Shown here piece after piece: positions 34,728 to 45,353 of a stretch of 64,000 nucleotides of DNA. Origin of the DNA: Myxococcales bacterium (GTDB lineage: Bacteria > Myxococcota_A > Polyangia > Polyangiales > Polyangiaceae). The DNA is taken from the NCBI GenBank assembly GCA_016191785.1, contig JACPVJ010000149.1, forward strand, positions 1 through 64,000. Reading direction: 5' to 3'. Below the pieces are notes generated by a model that searched no databases, was not told the DNA's origin, and saw only the letters and a list, made by a program, of their open reading frames with translations. Within the stretch, counting starts at the first letter, position 1. Each line of letters begins with the position of its first letter. The translations under genes and the position numbers were made by a program.

Positions 34728-36065
34728 GCGCGCGTGACAGGGTTTTCGCAGCACGATGCTCGAACCCGCGAGCCCCGCGTCACCGGTCACCAGCACCCGC
34801 GCCCACCCGGGCCGCGTGAGCGCCGCCGCGCCGTAGCCGCTGCTGTGCTCCCCTTCCTCGCCGCTGTGCGGCAGGGCCCTGCTCTGGATCTCTTTCCACC
34901 CCCGCGCGGCCCGCTGCAGGAACACCGCGCGACCGGAGTAGCTCCAAGTTCGGTAGTAGCGACGCACTCCTCGCGAGTCCGTGGGGGTGTGCCGCATGCC
35001 TCCGCCCGAGCGCTCGTCGAGCACCAGCGTGCCGTCGGGCAGGTCGGCCGGCGGCCGATAGTACGAGACGTCGACGGGGAAGGGCTCGGGGTCGCCGGTG
35101 CGAAGCTCGGCGTCGACCGGCAGAAATGACAGCGATTCGCTGCCGGCGCGAAGGAACACGCCGGCTCGACCGGCGAGCTCGGCATGCCAAACGGATGCGC
35201 AGCGGGCGCCGGTGGGCACGGATTTCTTCTGCGTGCGCCCGGTGGTGATCTCGACCGAAAAGAGCTCGAGCCCCGACGCCGTCGGGCGAGCCACGACGAA
35301 GTGATCCCCCACCTGCCAGCTCCCCCACCCGCTGCACTCACCGTCGAGCTGCGCCAGCACGCGCGAACCGCTGTCGTCCAGCCACGTGATCTCCATGGCG
35401 TCGAAGCGATCGTCGGGCGAGGCGACCGCGACGCAGCTTCGGCCAGCGCAGCCGGCGGCCCAGGCCGTCGCCGGCACCTCGGGTCCGATCCGCTTGCCGT
35501 CGGGCACCGCGTAGAGCGCCGTCTTGCCGTGGTACCGCGTCGGGGTCACGCCGTAGTCGACGTAGTAGAGACCGATCAACGCGCGCTGTCCGTCCGAGGC
35601 GAAGGCCTTGGGAGTTCCGCCTTTCGGGAGATCGGTGATGGGCGTCGCCGATTCGACCTTCGGAGCGTCGGCGTCGGTGAGGTCGAGGGCCCACCAGCGT
35701 GACGAGCTCGAGTCCAGGAAGCGCACGCGCCGCGCGCTCTCGACGGCGCGCTCGCCGGCGGGCACGGGCAAGGCCACGGCCTCGATGGCGCCGCTCGGGC
35801 CAAGGTGCAAGAGCTCGGAGGCATCGGCCCGGCGGGCCCTGACGAAGCTCTTGCCGCCCCAGTGCCCGATCACCGCAGCCTGGCGCCACTCGATCGTCTC
35901 GGGCGGGTCGTCCGCCGCGCAGCTGAGAACGCCGGCCGGCGCCGCGCGCTCGGCGCCGGGCCCAGCGGAGGCCGGCGGCACCCTGACCCCGGCCCTGGTG
36001 CTGCGTGCGCCGCCGGGCGTGCAGGCCACGCACCCGAGCGCGAGCACGACGAAACCGCGCACCAT
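34725..36065 (-). CDS. Lipoprotein with beta-propeller-like repeats
   Basis: Starting at the ATG at 36065, the signal peptide MVRGFVVLALGCVAC has its lipobox Cys at residue 15. The mature protein, over 430 residues, has short beta-rich repeats (e.g. GHWGGKSFVRARR, DGQRALIGLYYVDYG, VGDHFVVARPTASG) that suggest a propeller. It has seven further Cys. I see no enzymatic motif. An upstream in-frame ATG at 36080 would add 5 residues. It diverges from the ArsC-like gene, sharing a 41-bp spacer. Confidence 0.68.
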   Translation of the reverse strand: MVRGFVVLALGCVACTPGGARSTRAGVRVPPASAGPGAERAAPAGVLSCAADDPPETIEWRQAAVIGHWGGKSFVRARRADASELLHLGPSGAIEAVALPVPAGERAVESARRVRFLDSSSSRWWALDLTDADAPKVESATPITDLPKGGTPKAFASDGQRALIGLYYVDYGVTPTRYHGKTALYAVPDGKRIGPEVPATAWAAGCAGRSCVAVASPDDRFDAMEITWLDDSGSRVLAQLDGECSGWGSWQVGDHFVVARPTASGLELFSVEITTGRTQKKSVPTGARCASVWHAELAGRAGVFLRAGSESLSFLPVDAELRTGDPEPFPVDVSYYRPPADLPDGTLVLDERSGGGMRHTPTDSRGVRRYYRTWSYSGRAVFLQRAARGWKEIQSRALPHSGEEGEHSSGYGAAALTRPGWARVLVTGDAGLAGSSIVLRKPCHAR

Positions 36066-36072
36066 CCGGTGA

Positions 36073-36100
36073 TTGTACACGGTCGAACCCGGACTACACT
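36073..36100 (+). promoter_or_regulatory. Promoter of the ArsC/Spx-like selenoprotein gene, possibly leaderless
   Basis: A -35-like TTGTAC (36073-36078) and -10 TACACT (36095-36100) are 16 bases apart. Transcription would start 6-8 bases after the -10, which is the A of the ATG at 36107. There is also no Shine-Dalgarno in TTCCCG before that ATG. Confidence 0.5.
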
Positions 36101-36106
36101 TTCCCG

Positions 36107-36448
36107 ATGCTCGAGCTGATCTGCAAGAAGACTTGAAGCACCTGTCGCAAGGCGGTCGCCTTGCTCGACGAACACGGCGTGAAGTACCGCTACCGCGAGT
36201 ACACCGAAGAGCCGCTGACCGGGGCCGAGATCAGCAAGGTCCTGAAGGCCCTGGGGCTGCGGCCCAAGGAGGTGATTCGCAAGAACGACAAGGCGTACGC
36301 CGAGCTCGAGCTCACCGGCAGCGAGCCCGACGCGAAGCTCGTGGCGCTCATGGCGAAGCACCCGACGCTGCTCCAGCGACCGATCGGCGTGAAGGGCAAG
36401 CAGGCGGTCATCGGGCGCCCACCCGAGAAGCTGCTCGAGCTGGCCTGA
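36107..36448 (+). CDS. ArsC/Spx-family oxidoreductase, probable selenoprotein (TGA at codon 10)
   Basis: Reading from ATG 36107 gives 113 residues in one frame except for TGA at 36134-36136 (codon 10): MLELICKKT-TGA-STCRKAV. Related ArsC/Spx/YffB proteins have a short beta strand, then a redox Cys and, three residues on, Cys or Ser (C-S-T-C-R-K type). Here TGA occupies exactly the first Cys, giving a Sec-x-x-Cys motif. The rest matches the family to the end, including HPTLLQRPIGVKGKQAVIGRPPEKLLEL. A hairpin with a GGTC loop starts 10 bases after the TGA (see 36147-36164). The product would be a small thiol/selenol oxidoreductase; arsenate reduction is only one possibility. A true stop or a sequencing error cannot be excluded; selenocysteine machinery is not in this window. 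Confidence 0.8.
36147..36164 (+). promoter_or_regulatory. Putative bacterial SECIS hairpin
   Basis: GCAAGGC (36147-36153), loop GGTC (36154-36157) and GCCTTGC (36158-36164) form a perfect 7-bp stem. The loop lies 18-21 bases after the TGA, in the range accepted for bacterial SECIS elements, and contains the G-U step that SelB is known to need in E. coli fdhF, whose loop also carries GGUC. A lower GTC/GAC pairing with two bulged bases (TC at 36165-36166) could extend the stem. It is inside the reading frame, as expected. Confidence 0.75.
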
Positions 36449-36464
36449 TCACGAGCGCGGCCCT

Positions 36465-36896
36465 TCAGGGGATCTGGACGCCCAGCTGCCGGAGGTACGA
36501 GATCGAGTCCGCGTACACGTCTTTGCGCGCGACCAGCCCGTCTCGCATCGGAAGGATGTCCATCCCCTTCCAGCTGAGCCGCTTGCCCGTCGCCGGCAGC
36601 GGGCTCCCGCCCCTCGTCACCGGCCGGTCGTGGGTCGCCGTGGCCGTCCACTCTTGCACCACCAGATCGTCGCGCACGTGAACGCGGCGGGTCTCGAAGT
36701 GTAGATCCGGGAAGGTCGAGAACACCCCGCTGACCAGGGCCCGGATCGCGTCCTTCCCCACCGCCAGCCCTCCGCTCGTGTGGTTCTCGAACACCGAGTC
36801 GTCGGTGTGCAGGGCGACGATCGCCTCGACGTCATGACGATTCCAGGCGTCGTTGTAGCGAGCAATCACGGCGCAGAGCGGATGATCGGCGGACAT
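36465..36896 (-). CDS. SnoaL-like/NTF2-fold ester cyclase family protein
   Basis: The 143-aa protein resembles the SnoaL-like polyketide-cyclase/ester-cyclase group of NTF2-like folds: VIARYNDAWNRHDVEAIVALHTDDSVFENH at the N-terminus and GKRLSWKGMDILPMRDGLVARKDVYADSISYLRQLG at the end. Such proteins are cytoplasmic and bind small molecules; many have no known substrate. It runs opposite the ArsC-like gene with 16 bases between stops. No secondary-metabolite genes surround it. Confidence 0.82.
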   Translation of the reverse strand: MSADHPLCAVIARYNDAWNRHDVEAIVALHTDDSVFENHTSGGLAVGKDAIRALVSGVFSTFPDLHFETRRVHVRDDLVVQEWTATATHDRPVTRGGSPLPATGKRLSWKGMDILPMRDGLVARKDVYADSISYLRQLGVQIP

Positions 36897-36962
36897 GCGC
36901 CAAGCTTAGGTGCGCCGACCGGGAACGGACACTGGGGCCACGCTCGCCGGGGTTTCCCTCGG

Positions 36963-38117
36963 TCAGAACGCATACGACAGGGTCCCGCCCGCGCTCGGCC
37001 CGCCGCTGGTGGCCAGCCGCGCCTGGTAGCCCCCGCGCAGCGCTGCCCCGAAGCCGCCGCCCAGATCCAGGGCCACCTCGCCGAGCAGGCGCACGCCGTA
37101 CTTCTCGGCGCTCGGCATGTTGGTGATCTCGACGATCGGCGCCACCGTGACCCGGTCAACGGCCACCACGTCCATCCGGGTGAAGAAGCGGCTGCCGAAG
37201 GTCTGGATCGCCTCGAACCCGAGGGTGAGCTTGCTGCCGTAGGGGTCGCCGAGCAGAAGCGCGCCGCCGGTGCCCCACGAGAAGCCGACCTCGGTCACGC
37301 TGCTCAGGAGCTCGGCCTCCACGTGGATTTGATCGTGGAGCCTGAAACGCACGGTGGGCGCGCCGTAGTTGAGACCCACGTCGAAGCGCTCGGACTCGCT
37401 CTGCCCCGGCACCGGGTCGCGCACCGGCACCGGCGCTTGGCCGCGCACCACGCCAATCCGGATGCTGAACTCGGTCACAACTCGCAGGGGCCGATAGGTG
37501 TACCCGCCTTCGAAGCGGAAGTATTGATCGCGCACGCTCTCGGTACCCGTCGGGCCCAGGCTCGCGGCTTCGCTCTTGCCGAACGACACGTACTCGCCGG
37601 TGGCGCTGAACACCGAGCGGCGACCGCCGAGTCGCTCGCCCAGGGCGCGCTCGCGGATGTCCATCAGGTCTTCCGGGACCTGCACCGCGTGCGGCATGGC
37701 GCGCGACGCGAAGCCCGCGACACGCTGGCCGGAGAGCAGCTCGAGCTCGAGGGCGTACGACAGGGTCGGCCACTCGACGTCCTCTTCGGGGATCTCGGCA
37801 GCGTAGGGCGCGTCCGACGCGCGCAGGAGCTCGACCTCACGGAACACCGGGTTCTTCGCGGTGCGATAGACCAAGAGGGCGCGCTTCACCCGGTGCGGGT
37901 GCTCGATGTCGGCGCGCACCGTCAGCGGCTGGTGCGCCTGGGTCGACACCACCGGCGCGTGGTGGATCTTCGGCTGCTCGGTCGGCGCCGGCGCCGGTTT
38001 CTCCACCGGCGGCGCCGCGCCCGCGGGCGCGGGTGGCAGGGGCTCGGCGGCCGCGCCCAGCGAGACCGTCACGCAGGCCAGCGACAGGGCTTGGGCCCAA
38101 GTGCTTCGGGTCACCAT
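36963..38117 (-). CDS. Outer-membrane barrel protein with N-terminal Pro-rich segment
   Basis: The ATG at 38117 overlaps the stop of the preceding gene. A signal peptide (TWAQALSLACVTVSLGAAAEP) is followed by a Pro/Ala linker, an Ig-like beta region (QPLTVRADIEHPHRVKRALLVYRT) and a series of barrel-like strands ending SAGGTLSYAF, with terminal Phe. The protein probably inserts in the outer membrane. Function unknown. It forms an operon with the upstream outer-membrane gene and both share the same Ig-plus-barrel layout. Confidence 0.72.
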   Translation of the reverse strand: MVTRSTWAQALSLACVTVSLGAAAEPLPPAPAGAAPPVEKPAPAPTEQPKIHHAPVVSTQAHQPLTVRADIEHPHRVKRALLVYRTAKNPVFREVELLRASDAPYAAEIPEEDVEWPTLSYALELELLSGQRVAGFASRAMPHAVQVPEDLMDIRERALGERLGGRRSVFSATGEYVSFGKSEAASLGPTGTESVRDQYFRFEGGYTYRPLRVVTEFSIRIGVVRGQAPVPVRDPVPGQSESERFDVGLNYGAPTVRFRLHDQIHVEAELLSSVTEVGFSWGTGGALLLGDPYGSKLTLGFEAIQTFGSRFFTRMDVVAVDRVTVAPIVEITNMPSAEKYGVRLLGEVALDLGGGFGAALRGGYQARLATSGGPSAGGTLSYAF

Positions 38118-39817
38118 GTGTACGTCACCGCCCCGCCGAAACCCGGTCCAGCGTGTTTGATGGTTCGCCCTTGGTACGAACCGCGCCCGGCCACCACCAG
38201 GCCCGGCACGACGCGGTATCCGATCTGCACGATGGCTCGACCGCCGACCTCGCCGCGCTCGACGGAGGTCGTGTCTGCGGTCGCGCTCGAGTCGTTCGGT
38301 CTCACCTTGTCGCGACTCACGGCCGAGCCCGCGGGCTGGTTCGTGACCTCGGTTCGGAACAACATCGGCACCCGCTCGAAGGCGTTCAGCTCGAGCTGCG
38401 TGATGCCGCGAAGCCCCACCCCGCCCAAGATCTCGCCGCCGATCTGCAGGTTGGTCTTCTTGTCGTTGCCGATCCGCACCAGCGCCAGCGCACCGCCAGA
38501 CACCCCGTCGTCGTGCAGCCCGATGACCGCGCGCCCAATGATCGAGGTGAACGACGAGAAGGCACCCTCGGCCTCGAGGTACCCGTAGGTGAGCCCCACC
38601 TTGCGCCCGCTCTTCTTCTGCTCGTCCAGCTCTTCGAGCGAGCCGCCGACGCCACGGAACACGCCGAACCCGGTGCGCAGCGCCCGCAGGCCCTCTTCGT
38701 CGAAGCGCATGCCCACGAACCCCTCGGTCTGCCACACGCGGTCGTTGCCCTTCATGCGGTTGTAGTCGGCGTAGTCGGTCCAGATGCTGGCCGTGGCCTC
38801 CTTGCGGATCGGCGGCGTGGGCTGGGGAATGGGCACGACCTCGATCTCTTTCGGAGCGTCCGACGAACCGACCAGCGCGTGGGTCTTGCCGTCGCTGGTG
38901 ACCGCCTCGATGAAGAACTGAATCCCGGGGGTGCGCATCTGCTCGGCGAGCAGCGTCGCGCTGAAGTACCCGGGCCCGGCGCCGGTCATGGGCGTCGGTC
39001 GGAACGCGACCTCACCCGCGCGCCGCGCATGCAGCACCGCACCGCGGGCCGGCCCGTCGAGCTCGACGCTGAGCGTGATCGGAACGCCGTCGAGCGCCTC
39101 TTTGGGCGAGCTGAAGTTCAGCAGGGCGGTCTCTTTCTGCCCTTTGCCCATCGCGTCGTGGGCCAAGAGCCGCCGAAGCTGCGCGGCCTCTTCCCACAGC
39201 ACCACCGCGTAGCGGCCCTCGGGGTTCTTTCGGACATAGTCTTCGTAGGCGATGACTCGCCGCGTGACATTGGCGCCACGGAGACCATCGAACAGCGTGC
39301 TGACGACCTGGGTCTCGGGATCCGCGGGCGCGGCGCCGGGCATCGCGGCGGTGGGTGGCGCCGGCTCGCCCGGCGCCGCCGGGGGAAGCTTCGCCGCAGA
39401 CGCAGGCTGCTTCGGTTCGGGTTCGAGCTTGGCCTTTCGCAAGATGACCACGTCGCCCACCTGGGCGGCGCGCGCCAGCTTGCCGTCGGCGCGAGAGAGC
39501 GACAGCGTGCCCTGCACCTGCGTCAGCCTGAGTGAGCCGATGCGGAAGCGGTCCGTCACGACCTTGCCGGTCACGGGGTGTTTCAACCTCAGCGGGCGCC
39601 AGATCTCGACGATGTCGCCACCGGCTGCGCCGCGCTTGGCGGCCAGGTCGACGACGATGTCGTCGTTCTCGAGCGCCACCACGACGCCTTCGGTCGCAGC
39701 GGCACCCGAGCTCTCCGACACCTGAGCGAGCGCGATCGCCGGCGCTCCGCACAGGCACAGGGCCACGAGCGCCGCTCTGCCCAGCACAGAGCGAGTTTGC
39801 GAGTCAGCCCGGTTCAC
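38111..39817 (-). CDS. Outer-membrane protein, FlgT/flagellar-assembly-like N-terminus and barrel
   Basis: This 568-aa protein has a signal peptide ending AIALAQVS and a beta-rich module at residues 40-130 (ALENDDIVVDLAAKRGAAGGDIVEIWRPL...GDVVILRKAK) that looks like the S-layer/FlgT-C type of fold. An extracellular-facing region follows (about 250-330), then barrel strands ending FGGAVTYTW, with terminal aromatic residue. It overlaps the following barrel protein by 7 bases, and the two may form one outer-membrane assembly. The function is unknown. Confidence 0.65.
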   Translation of the reverse strand: MNRADSQTRSVLGRAALVALCLCGAPAIALAQVSESSGAAATEGVVVALENDDIVVDLAAKRGAAGGDIVEIWRPLRLKHPVTGKVVTDRFRIGSLRLTQVQGTLSLSRADGKLARAAQVGDVVILRKAKLEPEPKQPASAAKLPPAAPGEPAPPTAAMPGAAPADPETQVVSTLFDGLRGANVTRRVIAYEDYVRKNPEGRYAVVLWEEAAQLRRLLAHDAMGKGQKETALLNFSSPKEALDGVPITLSVELDGPARGAVLHARRAGEVAFRPTPMTGAGPGYFSATLLAEQMRTPGIQFFIEAVTSDGKTHALVGSSDAPKEIEVVPIPQPTPPIRKEATASIWTDYADYNRMKGNDRVWQTEGFVGMRFDEEGLRALRTGFGVFRGVGGSLEELDEQKKSGRKVGLTYGYLEAEGAFSSFTSIIGRAVIGLHDDGVSGGALALVRIGNDKKTNLQIGGEILGGVGLRGITQLELNAFERVPMLFRTEVTNQPAGSAVSRDKVRPNDSSATADTTSVERGEVGGRAIVQIGYRVVPGLVVAGRGSYQGRTIKHAGPGFGGAVTYTW

Positions 39818-39903
39818 GCTCGGGGCTTCAGCAAGCCGCGTGCCGCCCGGTTTTCTCGCGGTTCTCTCCTCCGTGTGGCGGTTTGACCACTACTCCGTCG
39901 GGG

Positions 39904-39972
39904 ATTGCTCACACCTGCTGGGCGCCGGGCGCACGCTCGGGCTACGCACTGCGAACGCGGCGTGTGAGCAAT
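39904..39972 (-). terminator. Long inverted repeat downstream of the diiron gene
   Basis: ATTGCTCACAC (39904-39914) and GTGTGAGCAAT (39962-39972) are perfect 11-bp arms 47 bases apart, and the nearer arm begins about 10 bases after the diiron gene stop. GC-rich inner sequence can add pairing. It may end or stabilise the diiron transcript. There is no T-tract. Confidence 0.4.
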
Positions 39973-39982
39973 TCTTTCAGGC

Positions 39983-41005
39983 TCACGCGGCGCGCTCGGC
40001 GGCCTGCTCGGCCTCGGCTTGCTGAAGCGCCTCGAACGGGTCCTGCCAGGTCTCGTACTCCAAGATGCCGAGCTCGGCGAAGCGCTCGCGTTGCCGCTGC
40101 GAGAGCAGGCCGGCGCGTTTCACCGCCGGCACGATCTTCGAGAACAAGATCTTCCGGAACTCTTGCTGGCCCACGTTGTTCAGCGTGATGTCCATGCACT
40201 CTTTGACCGGCAGCCCGGTCTTCTCCCAGACCTCCTGGAACAAGAAGCGGTCCCGCATCAGCACGGCCGCCTCGTACACGAAGTCCTCACGCTCGCGCAC
40301 GTCCGACTCTTTCTGGTCGGCGTAGAAGTCCCGGAGCGAAAGCACGCCGTAGGCCACGTGCCGCGCCTCATCTTGAATCACGTAGGTGGTCAGGTCGCGA
40401 AGCAAGGGCTCTTGCACGTAGTTGCGGGTGACGCCGAACGCAGCGAGGGCCAGGCCCTCGACCATGATCTGCATGCCGAGCAGCTTCATGTCCCAGCGCG
40501 AGTCCTTGAGGATGCGATCGAGCAACGACTTGAGGTGAGGGCTGATCGGATACGAGTTTCCGATTTTGTCGTGCAGGTAACGATCGAAGACCTCGACGTG
40601 ACGCGCTTCGTCCATCACCTGGGTCGAAGCATAGAGCTTCGACTCGATGTCCGGAACGGCGTTCACCAGCTGCGCCGCGACCAGCATCGCGCCCTGCTCG
40701 CCGTGCAAGAACTGGGACTGCATCCAGGCCGGCATCTCGCGACGCAGCTCGAGGTGCTTCTTCGGGTCGAGCTTCGCGTAGATCTCGGAGCCGAAGAGCG
40801 GGTGCATGAACTCGGGGATCTGGGCCTTCTCGATGTCCACGTCGATGGACCAATCGAGCCGTGTCTCGCCGTCCCACTGCGCTAGCTTCGACTTCCGGTA
40901 CAGCTCCCGCAGATCTTCGCGGGTCTTCTCGTAGCCCCAGTTGAAGCTGATATCGAGCTTCGCCTCGATGTGCTCGACGTCGATCGGACGGGTGGCAGCG
41001 GACAT
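39983..41005 (-). CDS. Diiron ferritin-like oxygenase/oxidase-type protein
   Basis: The 340-aa helical protein has the diiron ligand pattern of ferritin-like oxygenases: an Glu in LHGEQGAMLVAAQL, DEARHVEVF, a later Glu in MVEGLALAAFG, and QDEARHVAYG. The duplicated E...DEARH pattern is that of R2-like/AurF-type diiron proteins. It may hydroxylate or oxidise an unknown substrate, or serve redox sensing. A strong AGGAGG precedes the ATG. Three palindromes and a TetR-family gene lie upstream and divergent, so it is probably repressed by that TetR (inference). Confidence 0.82.
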   Translation of the reverse strand: MSAATRPIDVEHIEAKLDISFNWGYEKTREDLRELYRKSKLAQWDGETRLDWSIDVDIEKAQIPEFMHPLFGSEIYAKLDPKKHLELRREMPAWMQSQFLHGEQGAMLVAAQLVNAVPDIESKLYASTQVMDEARHVEVFDRYLHDKIGNSYPISPHLKSLLDRILKDSRWDMKLLGMQIMVEGLALAAFGVTRNYVQEPLLRDLTTYVIQDEARHVAYGVLSLRDFYADQKESDVREREDFVYEAAVLMRDRFLFQEVWEKTGLPVKECMDITLNNVGQQEFRKILFSKIVPAVKRAGLLSQRQRERFAELGILEYETWQDPFEALQQAEAEQAAERAA

Positions 41006-41025
41006 GGCGGGCCTCCTTCGAAAGT

Positions 41026-41087
41026 GAAACCAGTTTCATGTTCAGCTTGACGATCGTCAAGCAGAAACTGAATCCGGATTCACTTTC
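41026..41087. promoter_or_regulatory. Divergent operator region with three palindromes
   Basis: Site A: TGAAAC-CA-GTTTCA (41026-41039). Site B: CTTGACGATCGTCAAG, a perfect 16-bp palindrome (41046-41061), which contains TTGACG, a possible -35 on either strand. Site C: a 24-bp imperfect palindrome (41064-41087) with the perfect core TGAATCCGGATTCA. Sites A and C (read on opposite strands) both begin GAAAGTGAA and share 19 of 24 bases, so they look like two copies of one operator, most simply for the adjacent TetR protein. Confidence 0.68.
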
Positions 41088-41101
41088 AGCGCTTTTCCGC
41101 T

Positions 41102-41775
41102 ATGCTTCCCGTGGTGTCCGAAGCCCGATCGCTCCGCCGGAACATGCCCGACCCCGAAGCGGGGGCGCCGGGCCGGAGCTTCGTGCAGCAGCGGGCGCGG
41201 GACACCCGCCAACGCCTGCTCGCCGCGGCGGCCGAGCTGTTCACCGAGCGGGGCTACGACGACACCCAGACCCCCGACATCGCGGATCGCGCCGGCGTCG
41301 CCGTCGGGACCTTCTATCGTTACTTCAGCGATAAGCGGCAGGCCTTCTTCGAGCTCAGCGCGCGGCACCTCGAACAGTCGTACCAGAGCGTCGTGACCCG
41401 GCTCACCCCCGAGGCGTTCGCCTCGACCCGCACCCGTCGCGAGCGTCGCGCCACCATCGATCAGGTGATCGACATCTTGTTCGAGAGCACGGCCGAGAGC
41501 CCGGGGCTCACCCGCGAGTTTTTGGCGTTCGCCATGCGCGACGCCGAGCTCGCGCGCCTGCGCGACGACTACGAAGAGCGCGGGCGGCTGGCCATCGCCG
41601 CGCTGATCCGGGCGAACCTGCCTTCCGCGCGCATCCCCGACGCCGACGCCGCGGCGCGCGTGATCTCGGTGGCAGCACAAGACGTGGCGCTGGTCACCGC
41701 GGGCCTGCGCGGTCCAGCCCCGTCGCCCCGCGAGGCCAAGGCGATCCGTGCTGCATTGGCCGACATGTTCTATCG

Positions 41776-41797
<22 letters not shown>
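41102..41797 (+). CDS. TetR/AcrR-family transcriptional regulator
   Basis: The 231-aa protein has a TetR HTH (RQRLLAAAAELFTERGYDDT...IADRAGVAVGTFYRYFSDKRQAF, about residues 36-80) and a helical ligand-binding domain. It is likely to bind the palindromes just upstream and control the divergent diiron gene and itself. The start could be ATG 41102, or later in-frame codons such as the ATG at 41144 (MPDPEAG). It overlaps the hybrid kinase gene tail to tail by 22 bp. Confidence 0.9.
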
Positions 41798-44972
<3,175 letters not shown>

Positions 44973-44976
<4 letters not shown>

Positions 44977-45353
44977 GGCGCGCCTCGGGGCGCGAAGTAG
45001 CGCTCGATCTCGCTGCCAAACGTTTCGGGATCGATGGGCTTCTCGAGGTAGCCCTGGGCCCCGGCCCCGAGGACCTTCTCGCGATCGCCGACCATGGCGT
45101 AGGACGTCACCGCCACGATTGGAATGGCGCGCGTCCGCGCGTCTGCCTTGAGCGCGGCGGCCACGGCGTAGCCGTCCATCCCGGGCAGCTGGATGTCGAG
45201 CAAGACCAGGTCGAACGGGACGCGGCGAGCCAGCTCGATGCCGTCGGGGCCGCTGACCGCGGAGGTGACCTGATGCCCGCGCTGCTGAAGCAGAAAGGTG
45301 GTCAGGTAGCGGTTCTGCTCGTTGTCCTCGATCAAGAGCACGTGGCGCGTCAT
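44973..45353 (-). CDS. Single-domain response regulator
   Basis: This 126-aa protein is one receiver domain: acidic pocket LLIEDNEQNRYL, phospho-Asp in LVLLDIQLPGMDGY, Thr in VAVTSYAM and Lys in YLEKPIDPETF. It is DivK-like in having no output domain and would act as a phosphate shuttle or effector. Its ATG overlaps the stop of the upstream kinase and its stop overlaps the start of the hybrid kinase, both as ATGA. It is the middle gene of a kinase-receiver-hybrid kinase operon. Confidence 0.93.

Noticed and set aside
36161-36448. ArsC-like protein as a truncated product from TTG 36161
   Set aside because: That start has no Shine-Dalgarno, cuts off the conserved first strand and redox site, and ignores the well-fitting codons upstream of the TGA and the hairpin after it.
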